Below, piece by piece: positions 25,299 through 35,750 of a DNA stretch of 64,000 bases. The notes beneath the pieces were generated by a model. It made no database searches, was not told the DNA's origin, and saw nothing but the letters and a program-made list of their open reading frames with translations. The stretch spans positions 186,001 through 250,000 of the forward strand of contig JAIPJS010000002.1 in the NCBI GenBank assembly GCA_021734025.1. Reading direction: 5' to 3'. Position numbers and translations under genes: made by a program. The stretch comes from Candidatus Neomarinimicrobiota bacterium. GTDB taxonomy: Bacteria; Fidelibacterota; JAANXI01. How positions within the stretch are numbered: position 1 is the first letter of the stretch; every line of letters starts with the position of its first letter.

Positions 25299-25979
25299 AT
25301 GAAACTCTTACTGATCGAAGATAACCAACGCCTGGTGGATGACATTACAGAATTTCTCCAGGAGAATGATTACGTGATGGAATCGGCAACAACCTATCAG
25401 GAGGCCGAGGAGAAAATCCATCTGTATGAGTACGACCTGGCTATTGTGGATTTGGGGCTGCCCGACGGCAACGGCCTGGACCTGATTAGCGAATTGAAGG
25501 AAGCAAATCCGGAGACGGGCATCCTGATTCTGACTGCCAAGGATTCGGTGGAAGAAAAGGTCGATGGCCTGAATCTTGGCGCGGATGATTATATGACCAA
25601 GCCGTTTCATAAGACGGAACTGAATGCTCGTATCCGGTCGATTTTACGCCGAAATAAATTTAATAACACTAATAGCTTACACCACGAAAAACTCAAAGTT
25701 GATTTAATTGGAGTCCAGGCGTACTGGGCTGAGACACCGCTGGATCTGACGCGCAAAGAATACGATCTTCTGGTCTATTTTATGCAAAATCCGAATCGGG
25801 TGCTGACCAAGGAGAGCATCGCCGAACACCTCTGGGGTGATCACATCGACCAGGCGGATAGTTTCGATTTTATATATAACCACATTAAGAACTTGCGGAA
25901 AAAGATTACGGATGCCGGCGGCGAGAATTATATCCAGGCGAAATACGGCATGGGATACAAGTTCGTCACCCGTAAGTAA
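25299..25979 (+). CDS. OmpR/PhoB-type response regulator
   Basis: 226 residues. Receiver domain with acidic pocket at Glu7/Asp8, phosphoacceptor Asp51 (IVDLGLPDG), Thr79 and Lys101; then a winged-helix DNA-binding domain (~130-224) ending in GMGYKFV. It is followed after 18 nt by its sensor kinase. The shared word at 25257 and 27364 is a candidate binding site, implying autoregulation plus control of the barrel gene. Confidence 0.93.
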   Translation: MKLLLIEDNQRLVDDITEFLQENDYVMESATTYQEAEEKIHLYEYDLAIVDLGLPDGNGLDLISELKEANPETGILILTAKDSVEEKVDGLNLGADDYMTKPFHKTELNARIRSILRRNKFNNTNSLHHEKLKVDLIGVQAYWAETPLDLTRKEYDLLVYFMQNPNRVLTKESIAEHLWGDHIDQADSFDFIYNHIKNLRKKITDAGGENYIQAKYGMGYKFVTRK

Positions 25980-25997
25980 TCCAAAGAAGAAGATCCT

Positions 25998-27281
25998 ATG
26001 AATAACAAGCGCGAATTCAGCCTGTTAACGAAAACGGCGTTTATTTATCTGGTCTTTACGTTCATCGCTTTCGCCAGCAGCGCCATATTTCTGACCGAAG
26101 AGACAAATGAGTTCATCGATCGTGAACTTGAGATACATTTCAATAAGTGGGAACACCGGGTCAAGCGGGATCTCAAAGAAGACGGTGACATCCGAGATCG
26201 GTTAAAAAATTTCATCCAGGTACGGCAGGTTTCGGACGCAGTTGATACCACCGCCTATCCCGCGTATAAAGATACGGTGATGACTAATCCTTTTTCCGAC
26301 GATCAGGAACAGTTTCGGCAAAAGTCGTTGTTGGCGACGGTGAATGATACAACCTATCAAGTTTCCGTGACTGGTCCGGTGGAAGATTATTACCGGCTCC
26401 GGGACGATATATACGGCTCGCTGATTCCCGCATTTATTCTGCTGGCAGCGGGCATTGTCCTGTTTAACATCCTGCTGTCTGGTTTTCTCTTTCGGCCGTT
26501 CAACGCTATACTGGAGACCATGCGTACATATAAAGTGGGCCAGGAAACGCAGCTGGAAAATGTGAAAACGAATACCCGTGAATTCAACAGAATGCAACGG
26601 TTATTCCACCAGATGCTGGACCGGATTGAGGAGGACTATCAGCACCTGAAGGAATATACCGAGAATATGTCCCATGAGATACAAACACCGCTGGCGGTTA
26701 TCCGAAATAAAGTGGAGAATCTCATCAGCGATGATGCAGTGATGGAACGACACGGCGAGGAGATCAAAATTCTTTGGGATGAGACCAATCACCTCTCCAA
26801 ACTCGGGAATACGCTTAACCTTATTACCAAGATTGAAAATCGGGAATTCGAGGATTTCCAGACCATTCAGACTCAACCGGTTATCCGGAAGCACGTCCGG
26901 AAGGTGGAAGAGTTTACTCAACTGAAGTCCCTGGAGATTGAACTGGACCTGTCCGACGATCACTATATCGAAATTGATCCGTATTTACTGGATATCATGC
27001 TGAAAAATCTTATGGGTAACGCTATTCGATATGCTTCTGAAGAGGGGCCAATCCGCGTGAAAACTACTCCCGAGTCATTGGTGGTTTGCAATTATGGTTC
27101 ACCGCTCGATTTTCCGGAGGAGAAGCTGTTTGAGCGGTTTTATCAGCACGGCGGCAACGACGAATCCCTCGGGCTGGGCTTAGCGTTGGTCCAAAAGATC
27201 TGTGAACTGAATAACCTGAAGATCACTTATAAGTACAATGATAACCAACATTGTTTCCGGATCAGGAAAGAGAAATCCTGA
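25998..27281 (+). CDS. Sensor histidine kinase
   Basis: 427 residues. Two membrane helices (~12-33 and ~143-166) flank a periplasmic sensor region of ~110 residues; the H box is MSHEIQTPLAVI with His226, the N box NLMGNAIRYA, and the G2 box GLGLALVQKI. It is the partner of the regulator upstream. The signal is unknown. Confidence 0.93.
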   Translation: MNNKREFSLLTKTAFIYLVFTFIAFASSAIFLTEETNEFIDRELEIHFNKWEHRVKRDLKEDGDIRDRLKNFIQVRQVSDAVDTTAYPAYKDTVMTNPFSDDQEQFRQKSLLATVNDTTYQVSVTGPVEDYYRLRDDIYGSLIPAFILLAAGIVLFNILLSGFLFRPFNAILETMRTYKVGQETQLENVKTNTREFNRMQRLFHQMLDRIEEDYQHLKEYTENMSHEIQTPLAVIRNKVENLISDDAVMERHGEEIKILWDETNHLSKLGNTLNLITKIENREFEDFQTIQTQPVIRKHVRKVEEFTQLKSLEIELDLSDDHYIEIDPYLLDIMLKNLMGNAIRYASEEGPIRVKTTPESLVVCNYGSPLDFPEEKLFERFYQHGGNDESLGLGLALVQKICELNNLKITYKYNDNQHCFRIRKEKS

Positions 27282-27363
27282 GAGTAAACTAATTGGCAAT
27301 ATCGTCATCAGGCTGAGTAAGCACCTTTCAGCAGTCTTTTAATAATTTTCCGATTCCGTACAA

Positions 27364-27377
27364 ATTTTCTACAGAAT
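27364..27377 (+). promoter_or_regulatory. 14-nt operator-like word before the outer-membrane barrel
   Basis: ATTTTCTACAGAAT identical to 25257-25270, 69 nt before the start at 27446. It is the only perfect match I noticed outside the first site. Confidence 0.55.
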
Positions 27378-27445
27378 CAATTTTTATCATTCCTGTGAAA
27401 TTAGAAATACAACCAAATGAAATCTCCGCCATGGAGGTGGCAAAC

Positions 27446-29908
27446 ATGGACAGAAGGTATAGATACAGTATTCTTTTTACGGTGTTGATATTTATGGGGT
27501 TTGCGGCGTTTGCCCAGCCCGGACAGGGTCGTCGCGCCGGAGGTACTGTTACCGGAACGGTGATTGACTCTGTTGCCGACTCCCCGGTGGGATACGCCAA
27601 TATCGTCCTGTATTCTGATCAAGACAGCTCCCAGGTGGACGGGACAATCACCAGTGAATCCGGTCGGTTTACCATAGAAAACGTGCCGCCCGGGAAATAT
27701 TTCCTGGAGATCCGATTTATCGGGTTTCACGATCGCATTCTCCCTGATGTTGCGATTCAGCCGGGGGCATCCAAGGTAAATATCGGCACGGTGTATTTGG
27801 ATCGATCAGCACTGAACTCGGGTGAGGAAGTGGTAGTCGAGGGGACGACGCCAGCTATGGAATATAAGATCGACCGGAAGGTCATCGACGTAAGCCAGCA
27901 GCAGACCACAGCCACCGGTACCGCCGTAGACATCCTGGAAAATGTCCCTTCGGTCCGTGTGGACATCGAAGGCAATGTCAGCCTCCGGGGCAGCGAAAGT
28001 TTTACCGTGCTCATCGACGGGCGCCCCACTGTGCTCGATGGCAACGAAGCCCTCCAGCAGATTCCCGTGAGTTCCATCCAGAACATCGAGATTATCACCA
28101 ACCCCTCGGCTAAGTATGACCCGGAGGGTACGTCAGGAATTATCAATATCGTGCTCAAGAAAGAGAAATTCGTCGGCAGCAGCGGCATGGTGGATCTCAG
28201 CGCCGGCTGGGACGATCGCTACAGCGGGGACGCTCTCTACAACTATAAAACCGACGATTACACGCTGACCCTGAACCTTGATTATCGTAAGCGTAATTTT
28301 GACGGGACGCAACAGGAATATAGACGAACAACGAATAATGGCACGACGAATTTTATCGATGCCAATGGAAGTTCCGTTCGCGGCGGTGAAGGTGGCGGCT
28401 TCCGGGCGGCTTTTGAATACAATTTCTCCGAAAACGACCAACTGACGCTGAATACCCGCTACGGGAGTCGCGAATGGCGCAACACCTCCGAAATGTACTA
28501 TGAAGAATGGACCAGCGCCAATTCACAGATTGAACATTATACCAATCAAAGCCGGGGCTCCCGGGATGGTACGTACTATGACATCAGTGCTTCGTATCTG
28601 AAGCAATTTAATCAGGATGGCCATGAACTCTCCGCTGAGTTCAGCCATGATAAGTGGGGCGGTGGCGGACTCTCAGTCAACCAGTTACTCAGGGACGGGC
28701 AAATCCAGAGTGGGCGGAAATCCGTCGAAACAGGGCCGTCGCTTGAATACGAGTTCCAACTAGAATACACTTTCCCTCACTGGGAGGACAACACATTTGA
28801 GGCAGGCTACGAGGTTGAATCCGAGGAATCGGAAGAGACCAGTGAACAATATATCTGGAACACGAATCAGGATGATTTTGTCTTCCAGCCGCAGTTCAGC
28901 CGGACAATGGTCAACTCGGAGAACACTCAATCGTTATTTGCCCTGTATTCGGATGAACTGAACAAGTTCGGCTATCAGCTCGGATTTCGCGGTGAATACA
29001 CATACCGGAATATCGCACGGCCGGACTCCAGCGCCTATTTTAGCTTGGATCGCTGGGATTTTTTCCCCACGCTGCACACCTCCTATTCGATTGGTGGAGC
29101 CCAACAAATAATGGCCAGTTACAGCCGCCGGATAGACCGACCCCGGAGCTGGTATCTGGAACCGTTCCTGACGTGGCGAGACGCGTACAATGTCAACCGG
29201 GGTAACCCATCCCTGGTTCCCGAATACATCGATTCCTACGAAATTGGGTATCAAACCCGGATCGGGAAATCCGTCTTCAACTTTGAGACGTATGCACGAA
29301 AAACCCATAACAAGATTGAGCGAATACAACAGGTCTATCCTGCCGAAGAGAACGTCGTCCTTCACACTGTGGACAACGTTGGCACAGACTTTTCCCTGGG
29401 TACCGAATTTAATATTCGATACAATATTCTTGAACAATGGAATATCAATCTGATGGGCGACTTTTACCGCTACCAGGTTTGGGGCGATTATGCCGGAGAA
29501 TCGTTTGACCGCCAGAGTTTCACATGGAGCAGCCGGCTGATGAACACCTTTAAATTCAACGATGTCTGGCAGATTCAGTGGGATGCCATGTACCGGAGCC
29601 CGCGTGTTTCATCACAGGAGCGGGACAAAGCCTCATTCCGATCCAACCTGTCGGTTCGCAGAGATTTCCTTGACAAGAAGGTGACGACAACGCTACAGGT
29701 ACGGGATATCTTCAGTACCAGTAGATGGGCGTCCGAAACTGACGGCCCTGGTTTCTATACCGAATCTGTCCGGGAGATGGACACACCGATCATCATGCTG
29801 AGCGTGAAGATTAACATCAACAATTACCGGCAGGAACGCCGCGGAACCGGCGGCCCAGGTGGCGGTATGGATGAAGGCGGCGAAATGGGCGGTGGCGGTG
29901 AATTCTAA
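27446..29908 (+). CDS. Outer-membrane beta-barrel receptor, TonB-dependent-receptor-like
   Basis: 820 residues. Signal peptide ends near AFAQ; residues ~30-110 form a carboxypeptidase-regulatory-like domain (GTVTGTVIDSVADSPVGYAN); a plug-like domain follows (~115-235, including LENVPSVRVDIEGNVSLRG and TNPSAKYDPEGTSGIINI), then a barrel to ~800. The barrel matches the outer-membrane beta-barrel protein family common in Bacteroidota. The last ~20 residues are Gly-rich, an odd end for a barrel. GGAGG lies 8 nt before the ATG at 27446; an ATG at 27395 is less likely. Downstream of the two-component pair, which may control it. Confidence 0.88.
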   Translation: MDRRYRYSILFTVLIFMGFAAFAQPGQGRRAGGTVTGTVIDSVADSPVGYANIVLYSDQDSSQVDGTITSESGRFTIENVPPGKYFLEIRFIGFHDRILPDVAIQPGASKVNIGTVYLDRSALNSGEEVVVEGTTPAMEYKIDRKVIDVSQQQTTATGTAVDILENVPSVRVDIEGNVSLRGSESFTVLIDGRPTVLDGNEALQQIPVSSIQNIEIITNPSAKYDPEGTSGIINIVLKKEKFVGSSGMVDLSAGWDDRYSGDALYNYKTDDYTLTLNLDYRKRNFDGTQQEYRRTTNNGTTNFIDANGSSVRGGEGGGFRAAFEYNFSENDQLTLNTRYGSREWRNTSEMYYEEWTSANSQIEHYTNQSRGSRDGTYYDISASYLKQFNQDGHELSAEFSHDKWGGGGLSVNQLLRDGQIQSGRKSVETGPSLEYEFQLEYTFPHWEDNTFEAGYEVESEESEETSEQYIWNTNQDDFVFQPQFSRTMVNSENTQSLFALYSDELNKFGYQLGFRGEYTYRNIARPDSSAYFSLDRWDFFPTLHTSYSIGGAQQIMASYSRRIDRPRSWYLEPFLTWRDAYNVNRGNPSLVPEYIDSYEIGYQTRIGKSVFNFETYARKTHNKIERIQQVYPAEENVVLHTVDNVGTDFSLGTEFNIRYNILEQWNINLMGDFYRYQVWGDYAGESFDRQSFTWSSRLMNTFKFNDVWQIQWDAMYRSPRVSSQERDKASFRSNLSVRRDFLDKKVTTTLQVRDIFSTSRWASETDGPGFYTESVREMDTPIIMLSVKININNYRQERRGTGGPGGGMDEGGEMGGGGEF

Positions 29909-29961
29909 ACTAACCACTAAAAGGTCTCACTCAACGTATTAAAGAGAGTCTTCTCCCGAAG

Positions 29962-30056
29962 AAACCCAACAACGGAAACCCCGCATGGCACCGTTCACTT
30001 GTGATGACGCCCGGTGAAGGTCACTTCCCATGAGGGGTTTCCACCTGGGTTTTTTT
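29962..30056 (+). terminator. Terminator after the outer-membrane barrel gene
   Basis: GGAAACCCC (29974-29982) pairs with GGGGTTTCC (30034-30042); AAACCCA (29962-29968) can pair with TGGGTTT (30046-30052), and seven T follow from 30050. CACCG and CGGTG extend the inner part. It serves the plus-strand gene; the convergent GH2 gene ends at 30075. Confidence 0.8.
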
Positions 30057-30074
30057 CTTATTATCCGAAAATCA

Positions 30075-31901
30075 TTACTGAATTTTCGATCTGTAATATT
30101 TTTGCAGGATGTAAAATGCCTTCTTTTTATTGCCCCGCTCCGACAACAACCCCTTCCGGTTCCAGTAATCCTGAATATCCGGTAACGGACGCCTTGGCGA
30201 CCGAAAATCCATCAGAATCCAGGGCGTCATTCCGCTGAGAAACGGAATCTTATCAACCATCTCCAGTTGATTACGATACACGTCCGCCTGATACTCCTCA
30301 GACCAGCGTGTTTCCTCATCAGCATGGTATCCCTGAAGCGCTCCCCCACCGAACTCACTGATAATCAGTGGCTTGTTATACGAAGTTTCCCAGTGATGGG
30401 AGGGAATATCGTCCGGTTTCCCCCCGTACCAGCCTAAATATTCATTCACGCCGATGACATCGAGATATTCGATGAGCGGATCATCCAGACGGAGCGTTTT
30501 GCCGTCATAGGTCAGCTCGGTCGCTGCCGTAATAAGTCGCGTCTGGTCTAAATCGCGAGCCGTTTGGATTAGATTCCGCAGAAACTCTAGTCGAGGTTCC
30601 GAGCGCGGCGTTTCGTTGGCCACCGACCAAATTATGACCGATGCGCGGTTTTTATCTCTGGTAATCATCTCCCGCAGCTGCTGGTCCGCCAACGCATACG
30701 TTGAATCGTTTTCCCATAAGATGGTCCAGTATACCGGAATTTCTCCCCAGACCATCATTCCCAGTTCCTCGGCCTTACGTATCATATTTTCGTTGTGCGG
30801 ATAATGGGCGAGCCGGACGAAATTGCATCCCAACTCTTTAGCCCACTGAAGCAAAATCTCCGCGTCTTCCGCTGCAAAGGCACGGCCACCACGAAATGGC
30901 GCCTCTTCATGGATGGAAATTCCACGGAGAAAGACCGGCTCCCCATTTAACAGAATCTGGTCTTCCTGTGTTTGGATAGTCCGGAATCCCATTCGATCCG
31001 TTATCGTATCCGTTTCTGCATGGAGACTCACTCCATACCGCCGGGGAAAATCCGGCGACCATAATTCCACGTCGATTGATGCGCTGAATTCACCATATCC
31101 GTTTTCGTTGGTTTGTACGGTGTGGGAAAAACCCGCCTTGGCTATGGAAAATTCTACAGACTGTGCCGCATTCGCCCCTTCGAGTTGCACCCATCCTATC
31201 ACCTCATTGGGATCTTCAGGGTTTAACTGGAAAAAGTAATCCTCGATGTAGGTCTCAGGTACCTCCGCAAGAGTCACTGACCGTGTGAGGCCGCCATAGT
31301 TCCACCAATCCGTATTCACCGTCGGCACTCCTGCACGATGCCTCGAATTGTCCACCTTCACAATCAGGAAATTGTCCTTCGGTTTTACAATATCGGTGAT
31401 CTCGCAGGAAAACGGCGTAAAGCCTCCGGTGTGCCGGCCGAGTCTCTTTCCGTTGAGATAGACAATCGCATCGTAGTTCGCGGCTCCAAAGTGAACGAAC
31501 AGTCTGTTTCCGTCCTGCAATGAGTAATCAAATGACTTTTTATACCAGACCGTCCCCTCATAAAAGAACAAATCTTTTCGCTGGGAATTCCAGTCGCCGG
31601 GCACATCCAACATTGGAGACGTATCGAAATTATACTCTACCAGTTCGCTTTTGTGCTGCTGTTTCCGGTTCATAAAATAGCCGTCGTCTCGTTCGGTGTA
31701 CCGGTAGCTGTAAAAACCAGTATCGAAGGGATCAACGATAACGTGCCACTGTGCATCCAGCGATGTTGTCTCTCTTCCCTGAATGTTGGTAATCAGTTCC
31801 TGCCCAAACAGATTGGACCAATTGGTACCGAATAGGAGCATGGAAAACAAAACCATACTAAACCAAATCCGGATCAAATGAATGTGTTTTGCAATTATCA
31901 T
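30075..31901 (-). CDS. Glycoside hydrolase family 2 (beta-glucuronidase/galactosidase-like), secreted
   Basis: 608 residues with an N-terminal hydrophobic signal (to ~33). Sugar-binding domain (~45-215), Ig-like domain (~220-305) and TIM barrel. Acid/base Glu430 is in SVANETP and nucleophile Glu516 in ISEFGGGA, as in GH2. Substrate specificity (uronide, galactoside, mannoside) cannot be settled. Located between two unrelated genes, so no polysaccharide-utilisation cluster is evident. Confidence 0.9.
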   Translation of the reverse strand: MIIAKHIHLIRIWFSMVLFSMLLFGTNWSNLFGQELITNIQGRETTSLDAQWHVIVDPFDTGFYSYRYTERDDGYFMNRKQQHKSELVEYNFDTSPMLDVPGDWNSQRKDLFFYEGTVWYKKSFDYSLQDGNRLFVHFGAANYDAIVYLNGKRLGRHTGGFTPFSCEITDIVKPKDNFLIVKVDNSRHRAGVPTVNTDWWNYGGLTRSVTLAEVPETYIEDYFFQLNPEDPNEVIGWVQLEGANAAQSVEFSIAKAGFSHTVQTNENGYGEFSASIDVELWSPDFPRRYGVSLHAETDTITDRMGFRTIQTQEDQILLNGEPVFLRGISIHEEAPFRGGRAFAAEDAEILLQWAKELGCNFVRLAHYPHNENMIRKAEELGMMVWGEIPVYWTILWENDSTYALADQQLREMITRDKNRASVIIWSVANETPRSEPRLEFLRNLIQTARDLDQTRLITAATELTYDGKTLRLDDPLIEYLDVIGVNEYLGWYGGKPDDIPSHHWETSYNKPLIISEFGGGALQGYHADEETRWSEEYQADVYRNQLEMVDKIPFLSGMTPWILMDFRSPRRPLPDIQDYWNRKGLLSERGNKKKAFYILQKYYRSKIQ

Positions 31902-31981
31902 ACGATTTCCTCCTTTGCCGAGGGCGGGGTTTATAGAAATGTTGTATCGTTTGATTGTATGGATAATGGACAGGCTGGCGT

Positions 31982-32368
31982 TTACCTGTTGCGTTCCAAC
32001 CAGATCCGGATCATCGTCAAAATATAGCCAATCTCTTCGGAATTTAACCGATGTCCCCTCTCAATTCCATGCCATTTTTCCAGGCATCCCCGGCAGCAAG
32101 TGGCGGTGGCGTGCTGCGCAATGAAAACCGGATGGTTTTTCATTGGCGTCTGCTTTCCGTCCTTCGACGGATTAGCCGGAGCAACCCTATTCTCGATAAA
32201 TTCGGCGGCGTGTTTCATAATGGTGTTCATCTTTTTCTTCCGAAGATAGTCCCGTTCCGGCCCCTTGAGTTTGAATCGTCGCCTGAATGGAGATTGATTC
32301 AGCCGCTCCAAAACGTCGTTGACCTGTTGGGTTCGTTTATCTTTGGTGATCTCCGTAAAATCAGTCAT
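31982..32368 (-). CDS. DUF4186 family protein
   Basis: 128 residues from the ATG at 32368. The conserved stretch QSPFRRRFKLKGPERDYL and the HPVFIAQHATATCCRGCLEKWH segment, with a CCxxC group and two histidines, match DUF4186, a family of unknown function probably binding a metal. An upstream in-frame start at 32416 adds 16 residues that look non-conserved. Confidence 0.85.
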   Translation of the reverse strand: MTDFTEITKDKRTQQVNDVLERLNQSPFRRRFKLKGPERDYLRKKKMNTIMKHAAEFIENRVAPANPSKDGKQTPMKNHPVFIAQHATATCCRGCLEKWHGIERGHRLNSEEIGYILTMIRIWLERNR

Positions 32369-32492
32369 ACTCTGATTAGTATATAATCCTGTCCAGTAGG
32401 ATTCAACCCCGATCACCCATCAATTACTGTACTCCCGTGGATTCATTCGTATATTTATTTGGTAATCATGAATTCTGTCCCGGCATACCTGT

Positions 32493-34922
32493 ATGAAGTC
32501 TAAAGCACATCCGTTCATTACTGGGATACTCCTTATAATTATTCTTTTCGCTGGTTTTCCCATAGAAAGCCAAGGCACTCCCAGGCCGAAGGTTGGTCTT
32601 GCGTTGTCCGGCGGTGGCGCCATGGGGCTGGCACATATTGGAGTGCTCCACACGTTGGATTCACTGGATATCCCGGTCGACTATATTGCCGGAACCAGCA
32701 TGGGCGGTATTGTCGGAGCGCTGTATTCAGCGGGATATTCCGCGCGAGAAATAGATTCTCTTGCACAAGCCACCGAATGGACAACCCTGTTCCGGGATAT
32801 CCCGTCACAGCAGGCAATGCCGTACTATCTCAAGCAGGAACAGCGCAGTTATCAGATGAATATTGAGATGCGCAATTTTCAACCGGTTAGGACCGGCCTG
32901 ATCCGCGGACAAAATATCCGGATGCTTTTTACTCGGTTGACGGCGCCGTATCTCACCACCAGAGATTTCAGTGAATTGCCTATTCCGTTTGCCTGTACCG
33001 CCGTCGATCTCCGATCCGGAGAGGTAGTCATCCTGGACAAGGGTTCCCTGCCGACGGCCATGCGTGCAACCATGTCGATCCCCTCCGTTTTTACGCCAGT
33101 ACCTCTCGATTCGATGCTCCTCATAGACGGAGGGCTCCTGAATAACCTGCCCACGGATGTTGTCCGAAGCATGGGAGCAGACATCGTCATTGCCTCCGGG
33201 GTGCGGAATCCGTCTTCAGATACCGAAAATATTCGGAGTATATTCGATGTGGTCTCCCAGTCGTTCCACATTGCCAGAAACACCCAAATTGATGAAAAAG
33301 CCAGGCAGGCGGATATCTTTATTGATACCAGGCTCCCAAAGGCATCTGCTGCGGATTTTTCCGCGGAAAAGATAGAAGAGATCATTGCAATGGGATATAA
33401 ATCTGCGCGGAACCGCACTGATTCGTTTCGCAAGTTAAAGACGAATTATAACCTGGATAAGACACCACAAATGTCTCAACCGGATTCGGTTAACTTCCGA
33501 ATCGATACGGTCAGTACGCACGGACATCTTACGCCACTCCCGCCGGAAATCCATGCAAAGATTCACACAATTCAGGGAGGGTTGTATACCGAATCGTTCA
33601 TTCAATCACTGAAGGAAGAGGTCCGGAGCCATCCCCGGATTCAGGAAATTCGGTATACAGCAACGAAAACAGGTGCTCTCACTGTGCATCTTCAGTTTTA
33701 TATCACAAAAACCGAGCAGCCAGTGATCGAACAAATCACTATCCACGGCAACCAACAGGTTTCGGCAGAGTTTATCCGAAACGGTCTCACGTTGCATCCT
33801 GGCGACCGGTACGATCCCGAGACTTTACACAATCGTATCAATTATCTTTATAGCCTGGGATATTTTACCAATATCGGATACGATCTGTCCGTGGCGGGAG
33901 ACAATGCTATTGACATTAACATCTTTGTGGATGAGCATTCCTTTCAGACGCTGCGGTTAAGCGTCCAGTACAATAATTATTACAATCTTGTACCGATCGC
34001 AAAGTTTGAGTGGGATAACATTGGACTCAGCGGTCTGCGGCTGGAGAGTCTGTTCCATGTCATGGGATACACCCGTGCTGAGACTGAACTTTCGTATCAT
34101 CCCCAGGAAGTCCGGTATTCAGTTTTTCCGTTCCTGAAATTCTACTACACAGATTACTCCAAGAGTATTTACAACGGGCTCGGGCAGCGGCTATCAACAT
34201 TCAGGGAGCGAAATGTGGGATTTACTCTTGGGGCAGGACTGGAATTTCGCGACAATATCTATACCCGGATTGGAATGAGTGTTGAGGATTTGCGCATTAA
34301 TCCGGCGCTTCAACTGCAGCTGCCCGATTTAACGCTTACACCAAGGACTCATATCCCACTCAATTCGTTGCGGGTTACAGGAAAGTTTGACTTTTTAGAC
34401 AGCAAACTTGCCCCGACGCGTGGAGCGATGCTAGAAGCAGATTTTGAACTGAGTGACCGGGATATCCTCGGCTCCACAGCTAGCTATGCCCGACTGGTCA
34501 CCTCACTGGACTACTACCGATCCTTTGGGGATCACCATATCTCCCACCTGGAATTTTTTCATGGTCAGGGATTTGGCTCCCTGCCCCTTCAAAAATATCT
34601 GTACCGCGGTGGTCCTGTATCATTTATCGGGGTTCAGTATGAGCAATTACTTGTAAAAAGACTGACATTTCTCCGGGGAGATTATTCCTATCGACTCCGG
34701 AAAAACCTGCTCCTGAAGTTAATCGGGAATTACGCCTTCGATTACCAGCATCTTGCCCATGGCTCTCAAACCAAAACATCGGCACTTGGGTTTGGATTCG
34801 CGCTCCAATACAACTCATTTCTCGGGCCGGCCGTTTTAACAATAGCGAATGGTCCTGAGAGCGTCTCAAGAGACACAGGAAGACAATCTGTCGCCTATAT
34901 TACCGTAGGGTACCGGTTCTAA
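32493..34922 (+). CDS. Patatin-like phospholipase fused to outer-membrane barrel
   Basis: 809 residues with a signal peptide (to ~28). Patatin domain: oxyanion motif GGGAMGL (40-46), nucleophile Ser69 in GTSMGG, catalytic Asp212 in DGG. A POTRA-like region follows (~410-485, ITIHGNQQVSAEFIRNGL), then a BamA-type barrel ending in aromatic VGYRF. This is the PlpD (type Vd secretion-like) architecture: lipase transported to the outer membrane or outside through its own barrel. It stands alone on the plus strand. Confidence 0.92.
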   Translation: MKSKAHPFITGILLIIILFAGFPIESQGTPRPKVGLALSGGGAMGLAHIGVLHTLDSLDIPVDYIAGTSMGGIVGALYSAGYSAREIDSLAQATEWTTLFRDIPSQQAMPYYLKQEQRSYQMNIEMRNFQPVRTGLIRGQNIRMLFTRLTAPYLTTRDFSELPIPFACTAVDLRSGEVVILDKGSLPTAMRATMSIPSVFTPVPLDSMLLIDGGLLNNLPTDVVRSMGADIVIASGVRNPSSDTENIRSIFDVVSQSFHIARNTQIDEKARQADIFIDTRLPKASAADFSAEKIEEIIAMGYKSARNRTDSFRKLKTNYNLDKTPQMSQPDSVNFRIDTVSTHGHLTPLPPEIHAKIHTIQGGLYTESFIQSLKEEVRSHPRIQEIRYTATKTGALTVHLQFYITKTEQPVIEQITIHGNQQVSAEFIRNGLTLHPGDRYDPETLHNRINYLYSLGYFTNIGYDLSVAGDNAIDINIFVDEHSFQTLRLSVQYNNYYNLVPIAKFEWDNIGLSGLRLESLFHVMGYTRAETELSYHPQEVRYSVFPFLKFYYTDYSKSIYNGLGQRLSTFRERNVGFTLGAGLEFRDNIYTRIGMSVEDLRINPALQLQLPDLTLTPRTHIPLNSLRVTGKFDFLDSKLAPTRGAMLEADFELSDRDILGSTASYARLVTSLDYYRSFGDHHISHLEFFHGQGFGSLPLQKYLYRGGPVSFIGVQYEQLLVKRLTFLRGDYSYRLRKNLLLKLIGNYAFDYQHLAHGSQTKTSALGFGFALQYNSFLGPAVLTIANGPESVSRDTGRQSVAYITVGYRF

Positions 34923-34980
34923 TTCTCAGGGAAAACCTGGTGTTTTCCACGAGAAGGTGAGACCTGTTCAGCTCCCGTTA

Positions 34981-35598
34981 CTATTCCAGTTTTGATTTAA
35001 ACTGTTTCCGGAATTTCGACATTTTAGGCGCAATAACAACCTGGCAATATCCGGCATTCGGATTTTTCTCGTAATACTCCTGGTGATAATCTTCCGCACG
35101 ATAAAATGCCTCAAATTCCTCGACTTCCGTCACAACGGGATCGTTCCAGATGCCCTCCGACTCGATTTCCTCAATAATCGATTCCGCCGTCGCTTTCTGC
35201 TTTTCGGTATGGTATAGTATAATCGAGCGATATTGTGTTCCCACGTCAGCACCCTGACGGTTTTTCGTGGTCGGGTTGTGAATATTGAAAAAGATCTCTA
35301 ATAGTTCCCGGTACGAAATTTCCGAGGGATCATACGGAATATTCACAACCTCGGCGTGGCCGGTATTTCCAGTGCAGACTTGCTGGTAGGTTGGCTCTTC
35401 AACGGAACCGCCGGCATAGCCAACAACGACATCTCCAACACCTTCCAATTCCTGGAAAACCGGTTCCAGACACCAAAAACATCCCCCGCCCAGTGTTGCA
35501 ACTGCTTCCGAATTTGACTCAGTATTCATATCTTGCCCCATCGTATTAAAGGTCAACAATAAAATCCCAATAAAGAGAATAACACTTCTATTTTTCAT
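34981..35598 (-). CDS. msrA: Peptide methionine sulfoxide reductase A, exported
   Basis: 205 residues. GGGCFWCLEPVF holds the catalytic Cys40; a hydrophobic N-terminus (~5-20) suggests export to the periplasm, where it repairs oxidised proteins. VGYAGG and HPTT-like patterns (HNPTTKNRQGADVGTQYRS) are conserved. No MsrB is fused or adjacent. Confidence 0.95.
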   Translation of the reverse strand: MKNRSVILFIGILLLTFNTMGQDMNTESNSEAVATLGGGCFWCLEPVFQELEGVGDVVVGYAGGSVEEPTYQQVCTGNTGHAEVVNIPYDPSEISYRELLEIFFNIHNPTTKNRQGADVGTQYRSIILYHTEKQKATAESIIEEIESEGIWNDPVVTEVEEFEAFYRAEDYHQEYYEKNPNAGYCQVVIAPKMSKFRKQFKSKLE

Positions 35599-35750
35599 GG
35601 TTCCCCCTGGTCAATTAGTCAGGAGTATTTAATCCGTATCCTCAGGGAAATGTTCCAACTTCGGGCTTTCCGATGGAGAGCCCTCCTCACGCAGGGTCAG
35701 AAATATATCCAGAACTTTACAAGAATCCAACGACGCTCTAATTTATCTAT

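Noticed and set aside
34930-34948. Terminator after the patatin gene
   Set aside because: GGAAAAC/GTTTTCC forms a hairpin but no T tract follows on either strand.
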